Shown here: positions 32,505 to 41,094 of the stretch, piece by piece
How the letters are laid out: each line of letters opens with the position of its first letter
Numbering within the stretch: position 1 is the first letter of the stretch
Position numbers and translations under genes: made by a program
Notes under the pieces: model-generated
The model's database searches: none
What the model was told of the DNA's origin: nothing
What the model saw: the letters and a program-made list of their open reading frames with translations, nothing else
Source: Cohnella thailandensis
GTDB taxonomy: Bacteria; Bacillota; Bacilli; Paenibacillales; Paenibacillaceae
Length of the DNA stretch: 64,000 bases
NCBI RefSeq assembly: GCF_014212135.1
Contig: NZ_JACJVQ010000015.1
Coordinates: 124,001 to 188,000, forward strand
Reading direction: 5' to 3'

Positions 32505-34223
32505 TTATTGGAGTCGGCAAACGACTAAAGAGGAGGGAGCAAGACGGACTTCATACCGAGAGGAACCGTCCGCATCGGTGCCCAGCCTTCTCGGCGCTTC
32601 CCGCCCGGCGATTCGGCCGAGCTCGGAGCCTTCCGGCACCGCGATCTCCCATCGCTGCGGGATCGGTGCGAAGTTCTCGAGCACGAACGTTCCGTTGTCG
32701 TAAGGGAACCAGCCCGCCTGGCCGGGGCCTTCGATACGGTAAGGGTGCGCATCGCCAGCGAGGACGGAGCGCAGCTTCGAAACGACCGCCTCCGGCAGCT
32801 TCCACAGATCCGCGTAATCGTCCGGGATGACGAGCGTGTGGATTCTGCCTTTGCCGTAATTGTCGTACATCAGGATCGGGATGTTGTTGTGTCCCTTAAG
32901 CGCGACGACGGATTGCCACGTGCCGTTCGTGCTGTAGTCGAGAATCGGGAAGCTGAGTTCCTCGGAGGACTCGGAGAACCGGTCGAACGTGCAGCTGTGC
33001 GTGTCGATCGCGAATCGGCGCACCGCCAGCTTCTTGCCGGTCGGATGCAGGGTCGTGAATTCCTCCGCTCCCTTGCCGCTCAAGCGCTCCACGAAGCCCG
33101 ACGTCATGACGATCTGTCCGCCCGCTTTCAAGTAGCTTTTCATCCGATCGATAATGTCCTTATCCCGCGCGGCGTTCGCGGTGACGAGCAAGGGCCGGGA
33201 GATGTCCGTCGGAAAATGAGGCGTGAGCTCGAACGAAATCGCGAGCATTCCCAGGTAATCGTACAGATGATCCTCGCCTTTGGCGTGGTGCGGCTCGTAT
33301 ACCCAAGCGCCGACCGGACGGCCCAGCGCCGCCGCTGCCGCGTCCAGCTTATCCAGCTGATAGCCGAGTGCCGGAACGTGCACGCTGTCCTTCAGTAGGG
33401 AGTAGCAGAACAGCGTCAGCTCCTTGGCTTTGCCGAAGACGCTCAGGTTCGCTTGCTCCAGATAATAGTCGAGATAAGTGCAGTCCAAGCTGTCGAACCA
33501 GGCTCCGTTGTTGCGCCCCGGCGCCAGGTTGTCCATCCAGCGAAGCAGCGAATAGGACGCGTACCTCGGAATGTGCTGCTGGCTGATCGCCGGATCTCGC
33601 GTCTCGGTTCCGGTGTAGAGGAAGTCGAAGATGTCCGGCTGCTTCTCGGTGTTGTAGCCGGACGCCTGATAGGCTTCGTTCCAGTTCGGGTACTTGATGA
33701 CCATGCGGGACTTCGGATTCGCGGCGCGGGCCGGCTTCATGATGAGATTCTCGGACACCTCGGCCATGAGCTCCAGCCGGAATTCCTCCCAGGTTCGGTC
33801 TCCCTTGCGCGCCAGGCAATCGTCGCAGGCGCAGTTCGTGAAGAAGAAGTCGTCGAAGATGACTTCGTCGAAGACGGAAGCCGCGGTCTCGACCGCTTCC
33901 CGGAACTTGGCGCGGGACGCCTCCTCGGTATAGCAGATGCCCCCGAATAGCCGATTGTAACCGGGCCGATAGGCGTCTCCGAGCGTGGGAGTGATGCCCC
34001 CGGCCGTCTCGATGCCGCGTTCCTCGTAAAATCGTTTCAGCTCCAGCAGCCGTTCCCGGCTTAAGCTGACGTCGCCGCGGTGATTCTCGATGTATACCTT
34101 GGACAGCTTCAAGTGCTTGCGGAAGAAAGCCAGCTCCTGCTCCAACTGATCGAAGCTGCCGGAGAGGCAGCCGGCCGTGCAGTAGATGGCTAGTTGGAAT
34201 TGGTCGTAGGACTTGTCGGACAT
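32505..34223 (-). CDS. Putative glycoside-hydrolase-like TIM-barrel protein
   Basis: A 572-residue cytoplasmic protein without signal peptide. The N-terminal half reads like a TIM barrel (KVYIENHRGDVSLS, DEVIFDDFFFTNCACDDC with an acidic cluster and a CxCxxC, KSRMVIKYPNWNEAY). The middle (LKAGGQIVMTSGF) resembles the glutamine-amidotransferase-like domain of GH42 beta-galactosidases. The end is a small beta domain (FVLENFAPIPQRWEI). I know no precise family name; a glycosidase role is inference from fold and from the sugar regulator and transporter next door. ATG 34223 follows AAGGAG; the frame upstream to 34373 lacks a ribosome site. Confidence 0.75.
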   Translation of the reverse strand: MSDKSYDQFQLAIYCTAGCLSGSFDQLEQELAFFRKHLKLSKVYIENHRGDVSLSRERLLELKRFYEERGIETAGGITPTLGDAYRPGYNRLFGGICYTEEASRAKFREAVETAASVFDEVIFDDFFFTNCACDDCLARKGDRTWEEFRLELMAEVSENLIMKPARAANPKSRMVIKYPNWNEAYQASGYNTEKQPDIFDFLYTGTETRDPAISQQHIPRYASYSLLRWMDNLAPGRNNGAWFDSLDCTYLDYYLEQANLSVFGKAKELTLFCYSLLKDSVHVPALGYQLDKLDAAAAALGRPVGAWVYEPHHAKGEDHLYDYLGMLAISFELTPHFPTDISRPLLVTANAARDKDIIDRMKSYLKAGGQIVMTSGFVERLSGKGAEEFTTLHPTGKKLAVRRFAIDTHSCTFDRFSESSEELSFPILDYSTNGTWQSVVALKGHNNIPILMYDNYGKGRIHTLVIPDDYADLWKLPEAVVSKLRSVLAGDAHPYRIEGPGQAGWFPYDNGTFVLENFAPIPQRWEIAVPEGSELGRIAGREAPRRLGTDADGSSRYEVRLAPSSLVVCRLQ

Positions 34224-34262
34224 GGGTATCGCTCCTTCGAATAGGGATGAGAGACGATGAAG

Positions 34263-34286
34263 AAAACGTTTTACAAAATCATTATA
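34263..34286 (-). promoter_or_regulatory. Minus-strand -10 with AAAACGTTTT palindrome
   Basis: TATAAT (minus strand, 34281-34286) is followed by GATTTTGTAAAACGTTTTC; the palindrome at 34263-34272 is CRE/LacI-operator-like, but its spacing is one base off the CcpA consensus. Confidence 0.45.
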
Positions 34287-34366
34287 CACGGGATTGAAAG
34301 CCGGGAACAGAGCCGGAACGATAGGCTGCGCCGCATGTCCCGCTATTCCGGCGGCCAGCGGCCGAG

Positions 34367-34395
34367 TTGACATTTGATGTGAAATGTTCGAGAAT
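34367..34395 (+). promoter_or_regulatory. Candidate promoter of the GntR-SBP gene
   Basis: TTGACA (34367-34372), 17 bp spacer, GAGAAT (34390-34395). Confidence 0.5.
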
Positions 34396-34436
34396 ATAAG
34401 CTGATGTTTATGCCGCGAGAGACAGGTGAATTATAC

Positions 34437-35867
34437 ATGAGTTATAAATCAGATCGTCCATCGTTCCAGGAGCGGCTAGATCACTTCGTCAGCGTCATTC
34501 GTACGGAAATTATAAACGGCATCCGGCAGGAGGGCACTTATCTGCCCGCGGAGAGCGCCCTGGCCAAGCAGTTCCAGCTCAGCAACAAGTCCATTCGCAA
34601 AGGGCTCGAGCAATTGGTCGAGGAAGGCTTGATCCAGAAGATCGACCGGGTCGGCAGCATGGTGACGCCGCGTCCGAAAGAGTCCATCACGCTTAATTTC
34701 GGCTGTCCGATCTCCCTGACGACGGACTTCCTGATCGACGAGCTTATCGCGGAATTCGGAAGGCGCAACCCGGGCATTCACGTCCGGAGAATTACGCTGA
34801 ACCATTTAAGCTACGCCCAGTCGGCTCAGGAGATGATCTCCAACGGGCTGCTCGACGTCGTCGCTTTCAATAGCCCCCAATTCCAGGAGTGGACGGAGGA
34901 AGGGCTGACTTCCCTTCTGGAAGGATTGGATTCGGATCCCGATATCTATCCGATCGCCGAGGAGGCCTTCCGGGTGGACGGGGTGGGCTACGCGAAGCCG
35001 GTCTCCTTCTCGCCGGTCGTCCTCTGCTATAACAAGCGGCATTTTCAAGAAGCCGGCATTCACGAGCCCGACAGCTATTGGACCTGGAGCGACCTGATGG
35101 CGGCCGCCTCCAAGCTGTCCAAGTCCCGCGGCCGCCACGGCATCTACTTCCTGCCCGCCTCCGAGAATCGTTATCCCGTGTTCCTGCTTCAGGGATTCGG
35201 CAACCGCCCGAAGGGAATCGGCGGCAGCGGCCTGAACGAGAACGTCCAGGAGGGGCTGCGCGCGCTAAACGAGTTGATCTCGAGCCGCGAGGTGTTCCCG
35301 AATTATTGGGCGCAAGGCAACGACGAGACCGTCCAGCTGTTCGCGGAGGGCCAGGTTTCGGTCATCCTGTGCACGTACTTTAATCTGAATGAATTCGCGC
35401 ATTTGCCGCTGGAATACGACATTTGCCCGCTTCCGAGCCTGCAGAGGGGCGATCCCCAGAAGACGCTGCTGCTGTCCATCGGCATGGCGCTCGTTCGGCA
35501 TTCCAAGTGGAAGGAGGCGGCTAGAAGGTTCGTCGACTTCCTGGCGTCCGAGGACGCGCAGAACGTCATTCGGGATCGCACGGTCAGCATTCCGGCGCGC
35601 AAGGCGTCGGCGGAGAGAGCGCCGATGGACGGCTTGAAGCGCCCGTCGCGCTATTGGATGTTCCGGGAGATGTTCCCGTCGTTCTCCTATCATCGCGACC
35701 TAGGCCTGCAAATAAAGGATTTAAGGCAGTTCACGAAGTGGCTCAAGGAGTATTGGTCGGACATGATCGACGAGGAGACGCTGCGACGAAAGTTGGAGGA
35801 GCTATACCGGACAGGTCTAAAACCGGGCGAACGAAGTACAGCAGCTAATGAAAATGGGATTCCTTGA
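34437..35867 (+). CDS. GntR-type regulator fused to a solute-binding-protein fold
   Basis: A 476-residue protein. Residues 10-76 are a GntR winged helix-turn-helix (LPAESALAKQFQLSNKSIRK, then GLIQKIDRVGSMV). Residues about 84-430 are a complete type II carbohydrate-binding-protein fold (LNFGCPISLTTDFLIDELIA, VVLCYNKRHFQEAGI, YWTWSDLMAAASKLSK, FLASEDAQNVIRDRTVSIPA), normally an extracellular lipoprotein. There is no signal peptide, so it should sense an imported sugar in the cytoplasm in place of the usual UTRA domain. ATG 34437 follows AGGTG at nine bases. It lies between a glycosidase-like gene and a transporter operon and probably controls both. Confidence 0.88.
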   Translation: MSYKSDRPSFQERLDHFVSVIRTEIINGIRQEGTYLPAESALAKQFQLSNKSIRKGLEQLVEEGLIQKIDRVGSMVTPRPKESITLNFGCPISLTTDFLIDELIAEFGRRNPGIHVRRITLNHLSYAQSAQEMISNGLLDVVAFNSPQFQEWTEEGLTSLLEGLDSDPDIYPIAEEAFRVDGVGYAKPVSFSPVVLCYNKRHFQEAGIHEPDSYWTWSDLMAAASKLSKSRGRHGIYFLPASENRYPVFLLQGFGNRPKGIGGSGLNENVQEGLRALNELISSREVFPNYWAQGNDETVQLFAEGQVSVILCTYFNLNEFAHLPLEYDICPLPSLQRGDPQKTLLLSIGMALVRHSKWKEAARRFVDFLASEDAQNVIRDRTVSIPARKASAERAPMDGLKRPSRYWMFREMFPSFSYHRDLGLQIKDLRQFTKWLKEYWSDMIDEETLRRKLEELYRTGLKPGERSTAANENGIP

Positions 35868-35890
35868 TCCCCGATTTTCGTACATCACAT

Positions 35891-35935
35891 ATCCGTTTCT
35901 GATGTCATTTTGAAGACATCGGAGGCGGATTTTTT
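35891..35935 (+). terminator. Terminator of the GntR-SBP gene
   Basis: ATCCG...TGATGTC with loop ATTTTGAA and GACATC...CGGAT, then five T. From here to 36183 no further feature was found. Confidence 0.8.
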
Positions 35936-36183
35936 GTTGTTTCAAGTCGATTTGGGGACGAAAAAGCAGAGAGAAGCGGTGGCTGAGGCAGGGCGCACCT
36001 TCCGTTTCCGGCAAACGAAGCAATGGGGCAGAGGGGGGTGGCGTGGCAAATATTAGTGGGTTTTCTCTAAAATCTGATAGCGATTTCATGCTTGATCCCC
36101 TTGAATGTTAGCGTATTCACTACAACTCGCTTGTTTGAAAAATGTAAGCTGCTAATAAAAGGCCGAAAATCGCTTATTTAGGG

Positions 36184-36213
36184 TTGACGGTCTTTTTGTT
36201 AGCTGTGTATAAT
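36184..36213 (+). promoter_or_regulatory. Promoter of the dehydrogenase-transporter operon
   Basis: TTGACG (36184-36189), 18 bp spacer, perfect TATAAT (36208-36213). Confidence 0.75.
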
Positions 36214-36217
36214 CAGT

Positions 36218-36287
36218 ACATCAGTTGTACATCAAAAATCATCTAAATTATTTACAAATGATGGAATGTAAATCAGTTATAAATCAG
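36218..36287. promoter_or_regulatory. Operator candidates downstream of the operon promoter
   Basis: Two 17-bp copies, ACATCAGTTGTACATCA (36218-36234) and AAATCAGTTATAAATCA (36270-36286), match in 14 positions and are 52 bp apart. Between them ATTTACA (36250-36256) and TGTAAAT (36267-36273) form an inverted repeat. The 13-mer AGTTATAAATCAG of the second copy recurs at 34440-34452, over the start codon of the GntR-SBP gene. Confidence 0.55.
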
Positions 36288-36296
36288 GAGGCGCGT

Positions 36297-37286
36297 ATGC
36301 GAGCGATTAAAAGCCGGAGCGGCACTGCGGAAATCGTAGATTTACCCGATCCCGAGATCAAGCCGCAGTATGTCAAAGTCAGAATCGATCATTCCTCCGT
36401 CAGCATCGGCACGGAGCTGCTCATGATTCGCACCAACCCGGGGGCGCCGCTTGGCTACAGCGCGACGGGAATCGTCTTGGAAGCGGGCGAGGGAGTCACC
36501 CACGTAACCCCGGGCCAGAGAGTCGCTTGTTACGGAAGCCCGGCGCACCGGGAAGTGATGCTGTCCCCGAAGCATCTGACCGTTCCCGTCCCGGACGGAG
36601 TGGAACCGGAGGAAGCGGCGTTCTGCGGGCTGGGCGCCATCGCGATCCATGCTCTCCGGCAAGCGGAGCTGGAGTTCGGGGAAACGGTACTCGTCGTCGG
36701 AGTCGGCATTCTCGGACAGATCATCGCGCGGATCGCCCACGCGTCCAATTATCGCGTCATCGGGCTGGAGCATTTCGAGGAGAGACGGCAGATGCTCCTG
36801 TCCTCCGGAATTCCATACGCCTGCAAGGATGAGGAAGAGGTAGCGGAAGCGCTTCGCTCGACGACCGGAGGCCTCGGAGCGGATGCGGTTCTGGTTTGCG
36901 CGAGCAACCGGCAGGTCAGCCTGATCGATTCCTCCCTCCATTGGCTCCGGGATCGCGGCCGGGTCGTCATCGTCGGAGACACCGGCACGGAGTTCGACCG
37001 GGACCTGCTCTTCTCCAAGGAAGCGAGCGTGCACATCTCGAGGGCCGGCGGACCCGGACGCTACGAGCCGGATTACGAGCAGCTCGGCATCGACTACCCG
37101 ATCGGGTTCGTTCGTTGGACGGAAGGCCGCAACGTGCAGGATTTCCTGAGAATGGTCCAGGAGAAACGAATCGACATCAAGTCGCTCATCTCCCACCGGG
37201 TCAAGTTCGACGAGCTGCCGGAGCTGTACCGGCAAGTCGAGGCGACTCCCCGGAAGATGATGGGAATCGTCGTTCGGTTCGATTAA
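36297..37286 (+). CDS. MDR-family (zinc-type alcohol) dehydrogenase
   Basis: A 329-residue medium-chain dehydrogenase of the threonine/sorbitol dehydrogenase type. The catalytic N-domain carries the SSVSIGTELLMI segment, in which the usual catalytic Cys is absent. The Rossmann fold has GVGILG in LVVGVGILGQIIARIA. The four-cysteine structural zinc loop is also missing, so it may be a zinc-independent member such as the bi-domain sugar oxidoreductase relatives. ATG 36297 follows AGGAGG. It leads the transporter operon and presumably oxidises or reduces the imported sugar. Confidence 0.88.
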   Translation: MRAIKSRSGTAEIVDLPDPEIKPQYVKVRIDHSSVSIGTELLMIRTNPGAPLGYSATGIVLEAGEGVTHVTPGQRVACYGSPAHREVMLSPKHLTVPVPDGVEPEEAAFCGLGAIAIHALRQAELEFGETVLVVGVGILGQIIARIAHASNYRVIGLEHFEERRQMLLSSGIPYACKDEEEVAEALRSTTGGLGADAVLVCASNRQVSLIDSSLHWLRDRGRVVIVGDTGTEFDRDLLFSKEASVHISRAGGPGRYEPDYEQLGIDYPIGFVRWTEGRNVQDFLRMVQEKRIDIKSLISHRVKFDELPELYRQVEATPRKMMGIVVRFD

Positions 37287-37310
37287 GACGTCAGAAGAGG
37301 AGTGATCGGC

Positions 37311-38273
37311 ATGGCGAAGGGTTCCGCAAGGGCGGCCCTGGAAGGCGGCGGCGTCCCGGACGTTCATAAGCCCGGCTTAAGAAGCAAAATGTGGCGTTAC
37401 CGCTGGCTCTACCTTTTTATGATACCGGGCATTCTCTATTACCTTATCTATCATTACGTGCCGATGTTCGGCCTGGTCGTGGCCTTCCAGGACTACAACC
37501 TGATGCAGGGCGTCACGGGCAGCCCGTGGGTCGGCTGGGATAACTTCAAGGCCGTCTTCGAATCTCCCGACTTCCCTCAATTAATGAAGAACACCGTCAT
37601 CCTCAGCTTGTACCGGCTCGTCTTCGGCATGCTGCCCGATCTGGTTCTGGCGCTCATGCTGAACGAAATCCGCGTCCGCTGGTTCAAGAAAACGATCCAG
37701 ACGCTCACCTACGGACCTCACTTTCTATCGTGGATCATCGTTTACGGCATCATGTTCTCCTTTTTCGCGCCGGGCTCGGGCCTCGTCACCACGTTCTTCC
37801 GCGACATGGGCTGGGGCAACGTCGACGTCCTGACGAATTCGGATCTGTTCCGGCCGATGCTCGTCATGACGGACATTTGGAAAAGCACCGGATACGGCGC
37901 CATCATCTATCTAGCCACTCTAGCCAGCATCAACAACGAGCAGTACGAGGCGGCCGCGATCGACGGCGCCGGGCGCTGGCGCCAGCTGTGGCACGTGACG
38001 CTGCCCGGAGTCCGGGACGTCTTCATGCTTCTCGTCATTCTTCGCCTCGGCAGCATCCTGGATGCCGGTTTCGAGCAAGTGTACATCTTCCTGAACGTCC
38101 GCGTATACGACGTCGGCGACATTCTGGACACGTGGATTTTCCGCCGGGGCATCGAGGAGATGAACTACAGCGTGCCGGCCGCGGTCGGGGTGTTCAAGTC
38201 AGTCATCGGCTTCGCGCTCGTGCTCGGGGCGAACCGGCTGGCGAAGAGGTTCGGCGGCTCCGGAATCTGGTAA
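37311..38273 (+). CDS. Carbohydrate ABC transporter permease, LplB-like
   Basis: A 320-residue permease of the LplB/YtcP-associated CUT1 group, about six helices. The N-terminal LYLFMIPGILYYLIYHYVPM and the coupling loop NNEQYEAAAIDGAGRWRQLW are typical. ATG 37311 is ten bases after GAGGAG; a GTG at 37302 is too close. It works with the next permease and the lipoprotein receptor. As in related operons, no ATPase is encoded beside them. Confidence 0.94.
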   Translation: MAKGSARAALEGGGVPDVHKPGLRSKMWRYRWLYLFMIPGILYYLIYHYVPMFGLVVAFQDYNLMQGVTGSPWVGWDNFKAVFESPDFPQLMKNTVILSLYRLVFGMLPDLVLALMLNEIRVRWFKKTIQTLTYGPHFLSWIIVYGIMFSFFAPGSGLVTTFFRDMGWGNVDVLTNSDLFRPMLVMTDIWKSTGYGAIIYLATLASINNEQYEAAAIDGAGRWRQLWHVTLPGVRDVFMLLVILRLGSILDAGFEQVYIFLNVRVYDVGDILDTWIFRRGIEEMNYSVPAAVGVFKSVIGFALVLGANRLAKRFGGSGIW

Positions 38274-38305
38274 CCGCGTAGAAGAATCGAACGGAGGTGG
38301 CGCAA

Positions 38306-39193
38306 GTGCCCTATATATTCAAGAAGTCGATTCCGGACCGCATCGTCGACACCGTCATTTACGCCGTTCTGGCCGTCTTCGGCCTGGCGACCCTATTCCC
38401 TCTCTATTACGTCGCGGTCGTCTCCATCACGCCATACACGGAAGTTCTTCGCAACGGCGGATTCCTCCTCATCCCCAAGACGTTCACCTGGGATGCCTAC
38501 GAGGCTATCTTCACGAGCGGCGTCGTTCCGAAGGCGCTTAACGTCACGATCCTTATCACCCTGCTGGGCACCGCCCTGAACCTTCTGGTGACCACGCTGC
38601 TGGCTTATCCTTTATCGAAAAAGTTCCTGCCCGGACGAAATGCGGTGCTGATGGGAATCGTGTTCACGATGCTGTTCTCGGGCGGTCTTATCCCGACCTT
38701 CCTCACCGTCAAAGCGACGGGGCTCATGAATACGATCTGGGCTCTTATCATTCCCGGACTCGTGTCGACCTTCAACCTGCTCGTCATGAAGACGTACTTC
38801 GAATCGCTTCCGGCGGAGATCGAAGAGGCGTCGAAGGTGGACGGCTGCTCGGACGTCGGAACGCTCCTGCGCATCGTGCTTCCTCTCTCCATGCCGATCA
38901 TGGCCACCCTGGGGCTTTTCTACGGGGTCAACCATTGGAACGCGTACTTCGGCGGCATCATGTACTTGAACGATCGGGACTTGTATCCGCTGCAGGTCGT
39001 GCTCCGGAACATGATCATTACGCCGAGCGTCAGCCAGGAGCTGTCCGTTCCGCAGTCCCAGCTCAGCTCCCTGCCGCCGGAATCGATCAAGATGGCGACC
39101 GTCGTCGTCGCGATCGTTCCGATCATCGCCGTTTATCCTTTCCTCCAAAAGTACTTCATCAAGGGCATGCTTCTCGGAGCCGTGAAGGGCTGA
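38306..39193 (+). CDS. Carbohydrate ABC transporter permease, LplC/YtcP-like
   Basis: A 295-residue permease, partner of the LplB-like subunit. Its coupling loop is LPAEIEEASKVDGCSDVGTL and the C-terminus KYFIKGMLLGAVKG is typical of the group. GTG 38306 has GGAGGTGG just upstream and is preferred over GTG 38297, which overlaps the ribosome site. The 165 bases between it and the receptor gene hold no clear terminator. Confidence 0.93.
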   Translation: MPYIFKKSIPDRIVDTVIYAVLAVFGLATLFPLYYVAVVSITPYTEVLRNGGFLLIPKTFTWDAYEAIFTSGVVPKALNVTILITLLGTALNLLVTTLLAYPLSKKFLPGRNAVLMGIVFTMLFSGGLIPTFLTVKATGLMNTIWALIIPGLVSTFNLLVMKTYFESLPAEIEEASKVDGCSDVGTLLRIVLPLSMPIMATLGLFYGVNHWNAYFGGIMYLNDRDLYPLQVVLRNMIITPSVSQELSVPQSQLSSLPPESIKMATVVVAIVPIIAVYPFLQKYFIKGMLLGAVKG

Positions 39194-39357
39194 TCCATAC
39201 AAACGGAAGAAACAGTGAATGACATGAAGGGGGTATGCGCGAGCCCAAGCGCCAAGCGGCGCCGGCGACCGATAGGGGGGACAGATAGGCGTTCAAGGCA
39301 ACCGCGTTGCGGCAAGGCAAGCTCGACAGGTTCAACCAAACCAAGGGAGGTCTACAC

Positions 39358-40989
39358 ATGAAACGATCAAGCGCACTTCTGGCAAGTCTTACGGCCGTAG
39401 CCGTTCTGGCGACCGCCTGCAGCGGCAACAACAACAACGGCAACGGCAACGAAGCGTCGCCCGCTCCCGGCTCCGGCTCGTCCGCATCCGGCTCTCCGTC
39501 GGCGTCCGCGGCCCAAACGGAGAAGCTTAAGCTCAATTGGTACGTTATCGCTTCGGCGGACGCCCAGCTTCCCAAGGGAGACGCCGACTTCGTCAAGAAG
39601 GCGATCGACGAGAAGTTCAACGTCGACCTGGTCGTCGACTACATGCCGCTCGGCACCGACTTCCAGAACAAGTTCAACTCGCTCGTCGCCTCCAACGACA
39701 TCCCGGACGTCTTTTTCTCCGAAGGCATTCCATCCAACCAGTACATCAAGGACGGCGTCGCCCGCGAGATGACCGGCCTCGTCACTCCGGAGAACATGCC
39801 GAACTACTTCAAGTATTGGATCACGGAAGAGGAGCTTCCGAAGTATCAGGTCCAAGGCAAGTTCGCCCGCGCCCCGATTCCGTACGAGAAGAACTACTAC
39901 CGCTCTTATTACATTCGACAAGATTGGCTGGATAAGCTTGGCCTGTCGGTTCCGAAATCCTACGACGAGATGGTCGAGGTCATGAAGGCGTTCACGACGG
40001 GCGATCCGGACGGCAACGGCAAGAACGACACGTACGGCTTCTCCGCGTACGGCAACGGAACGAACATGTCGCTCGAATTCCCTACTTACGTCAAGAACGG
40101 ACTGTTCGGCGACTTCATGGTCGAAGGCGATCAGTTCATCGACACCCGCACCGATCCGCGCATGCAGCAAGTTCTGACCGATACCCGCGCGCTTCTCGAC
40201 CTCGGCGTCGTCGATCCGGATTGGCTGCTGAACAAGAACGGCCAGCAGCTCGAGAAGGCGGAGCAGGGCAAGGTCGGCATCGTGCTCGGCTTCGGCAAGA
40301 ACCTGGCGTTCGACAACAATCCGGAAGGCCTGCAGGCGAAGACGAAGGAGATCACCAAGGTCGAGACGGCCAACTGGGCGGCGTTCGATCCGTTCGCCGA
40401 GACGGGCACCTACCTGACTCCGGTGCCGGGCAACCCGTTCCTGTTCAGCTCCAAGTCGTCGGACGAAGAGATCGACCGTTCCATGCAGATACTCGACTGG
40501 CTCGCCGGCGAGGAAGGCTTCCTGATGACTCACTACGGCCGCGAAGGAACCGAGTTCACCCGCGACGGCAGCACGATCGCGCTGAATCAGGAAGCGTTCA
40601 AGACGAACGTCACCGACCAAGGCAACTTCCTGTCCGTCTACCAATGGTTCACGCCGATCTCGGGTCCGGAAGCGTTCGGAATCGAAGTGTTCGACCCGAA
40701 CGTCACCGAGCGCGACAAGCAGATCCTCGAGACGATCAACTCCTACAAGCTCGTGGACAGCGTCGGCACCAGCATGGTCGTCAAGGAAGGCATGGATCTG
40801 GCCGCGCTTCGCAAGCGCATGAACGAGCTGCAGGTCAAGGTGCTCTACGACGACAAGAACGCCGACAACTGGCCGAAGTATCGCGAAGAGCTGATGACCA
40901 AGTACCAAGGCAAGGAAATCTTCGACTATTACGCCCAGCAAGTATCGGAAGCCCGCGGCACGACGATTACGTTCAATTCGGGCAGCTGA
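39358..40989 (+). CDS. Extracellular carbohydrate-binding lipoprotein (LplA/LipO-like)
   Basis: A 543-residue lipoprotein (lipobox LATAC, C21) with Asn/Gly and Ser/Ala/Pro linkers, then a large type II binding protein of the LipO group. It should capture an oligosaccharide for the two upstream permeases. ATG 39358 follows GGGAGG; an upstream in-frame ATG lacks a signal sequence at its N-terminus. The GntR-SBP regulator upstream carries the same kind of fold, so receptor and regulator may read the same sugar on the two sides of the membrane. Confidence 0.93.
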   Translation: MKRSSALLASLTAVAVLATACSGNNNNGNGNEASPAPGSGSSASGSPSASAAQTEKLKLNWYVIASADAQLPKGDADFVKKAIDEKFNVDLVVDYMPLGTDFQNKFNSLVASNDIPDVFFSEGIPSNQYIKDGVAREMTGLVTPENMPNYFKYWITEEELPKYQVQGKFARAPIPYEKNYYRSYYIRQDWLDKLGLSVPKSYDEMVEVMKAFTTGDPDGNGKNDTYGFSAYGNGTNMSLEFPTYVKNGLFGDFMVEGDQFIDTRTDPRMQQVLTDTRALLDLGVVDPDWLLNKNGQQLEKAEQGKVGIVLGFGKNLAFDNNPEGLQAKTKEITKVETANWAAFDPFAETGTYLTPVPGNPFLFSSKSSDEEIDRSMQILDWLAGEEGFLMTHYGREGTEFTRDGSTIALNQEAFKTNVTDQGNFLSVYQWFTPISGPEAFGIEVFDPNVTERDKQILETINSYKLVDSVGTSMVVKEGMDLAALRKRMNELQVKVLYDDKNADNWPKYREELMTKYQGKEIFDYYAQQVSEARGTTITFNSGS

Positions 40990-41027
40990 TCTCCGGGATT
41001 GATGAAGCGAGGCAATAAGAGTTGAAA

Positions 41028-41062
41028 AAGGCGGAGAGACGGAACGCGCGGCTCTCCGCCTT
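41028..41062 (+). terminator. Hairpin after the binding-protein gene
   Basis: AAGGCGGAGAG pairs with CTCTCCGCCTT (11 bp), followed by ATCTAACC. It lacks a T-run and is probably an attenuator or processing stem. Confidence 0.5.
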
Positions 41063-41094
41063 ATCTAACCATCTTAGCGAAGGGGGGAGCCGTC

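Noticed and set aside
34263-34272. CcpA cre site before the glycosidase-like gene
   Set aside because: AAAACGTTTT is palindromic, but the flanking TG...CA spacing is one base off the consensus; kept only as a weak operator note.
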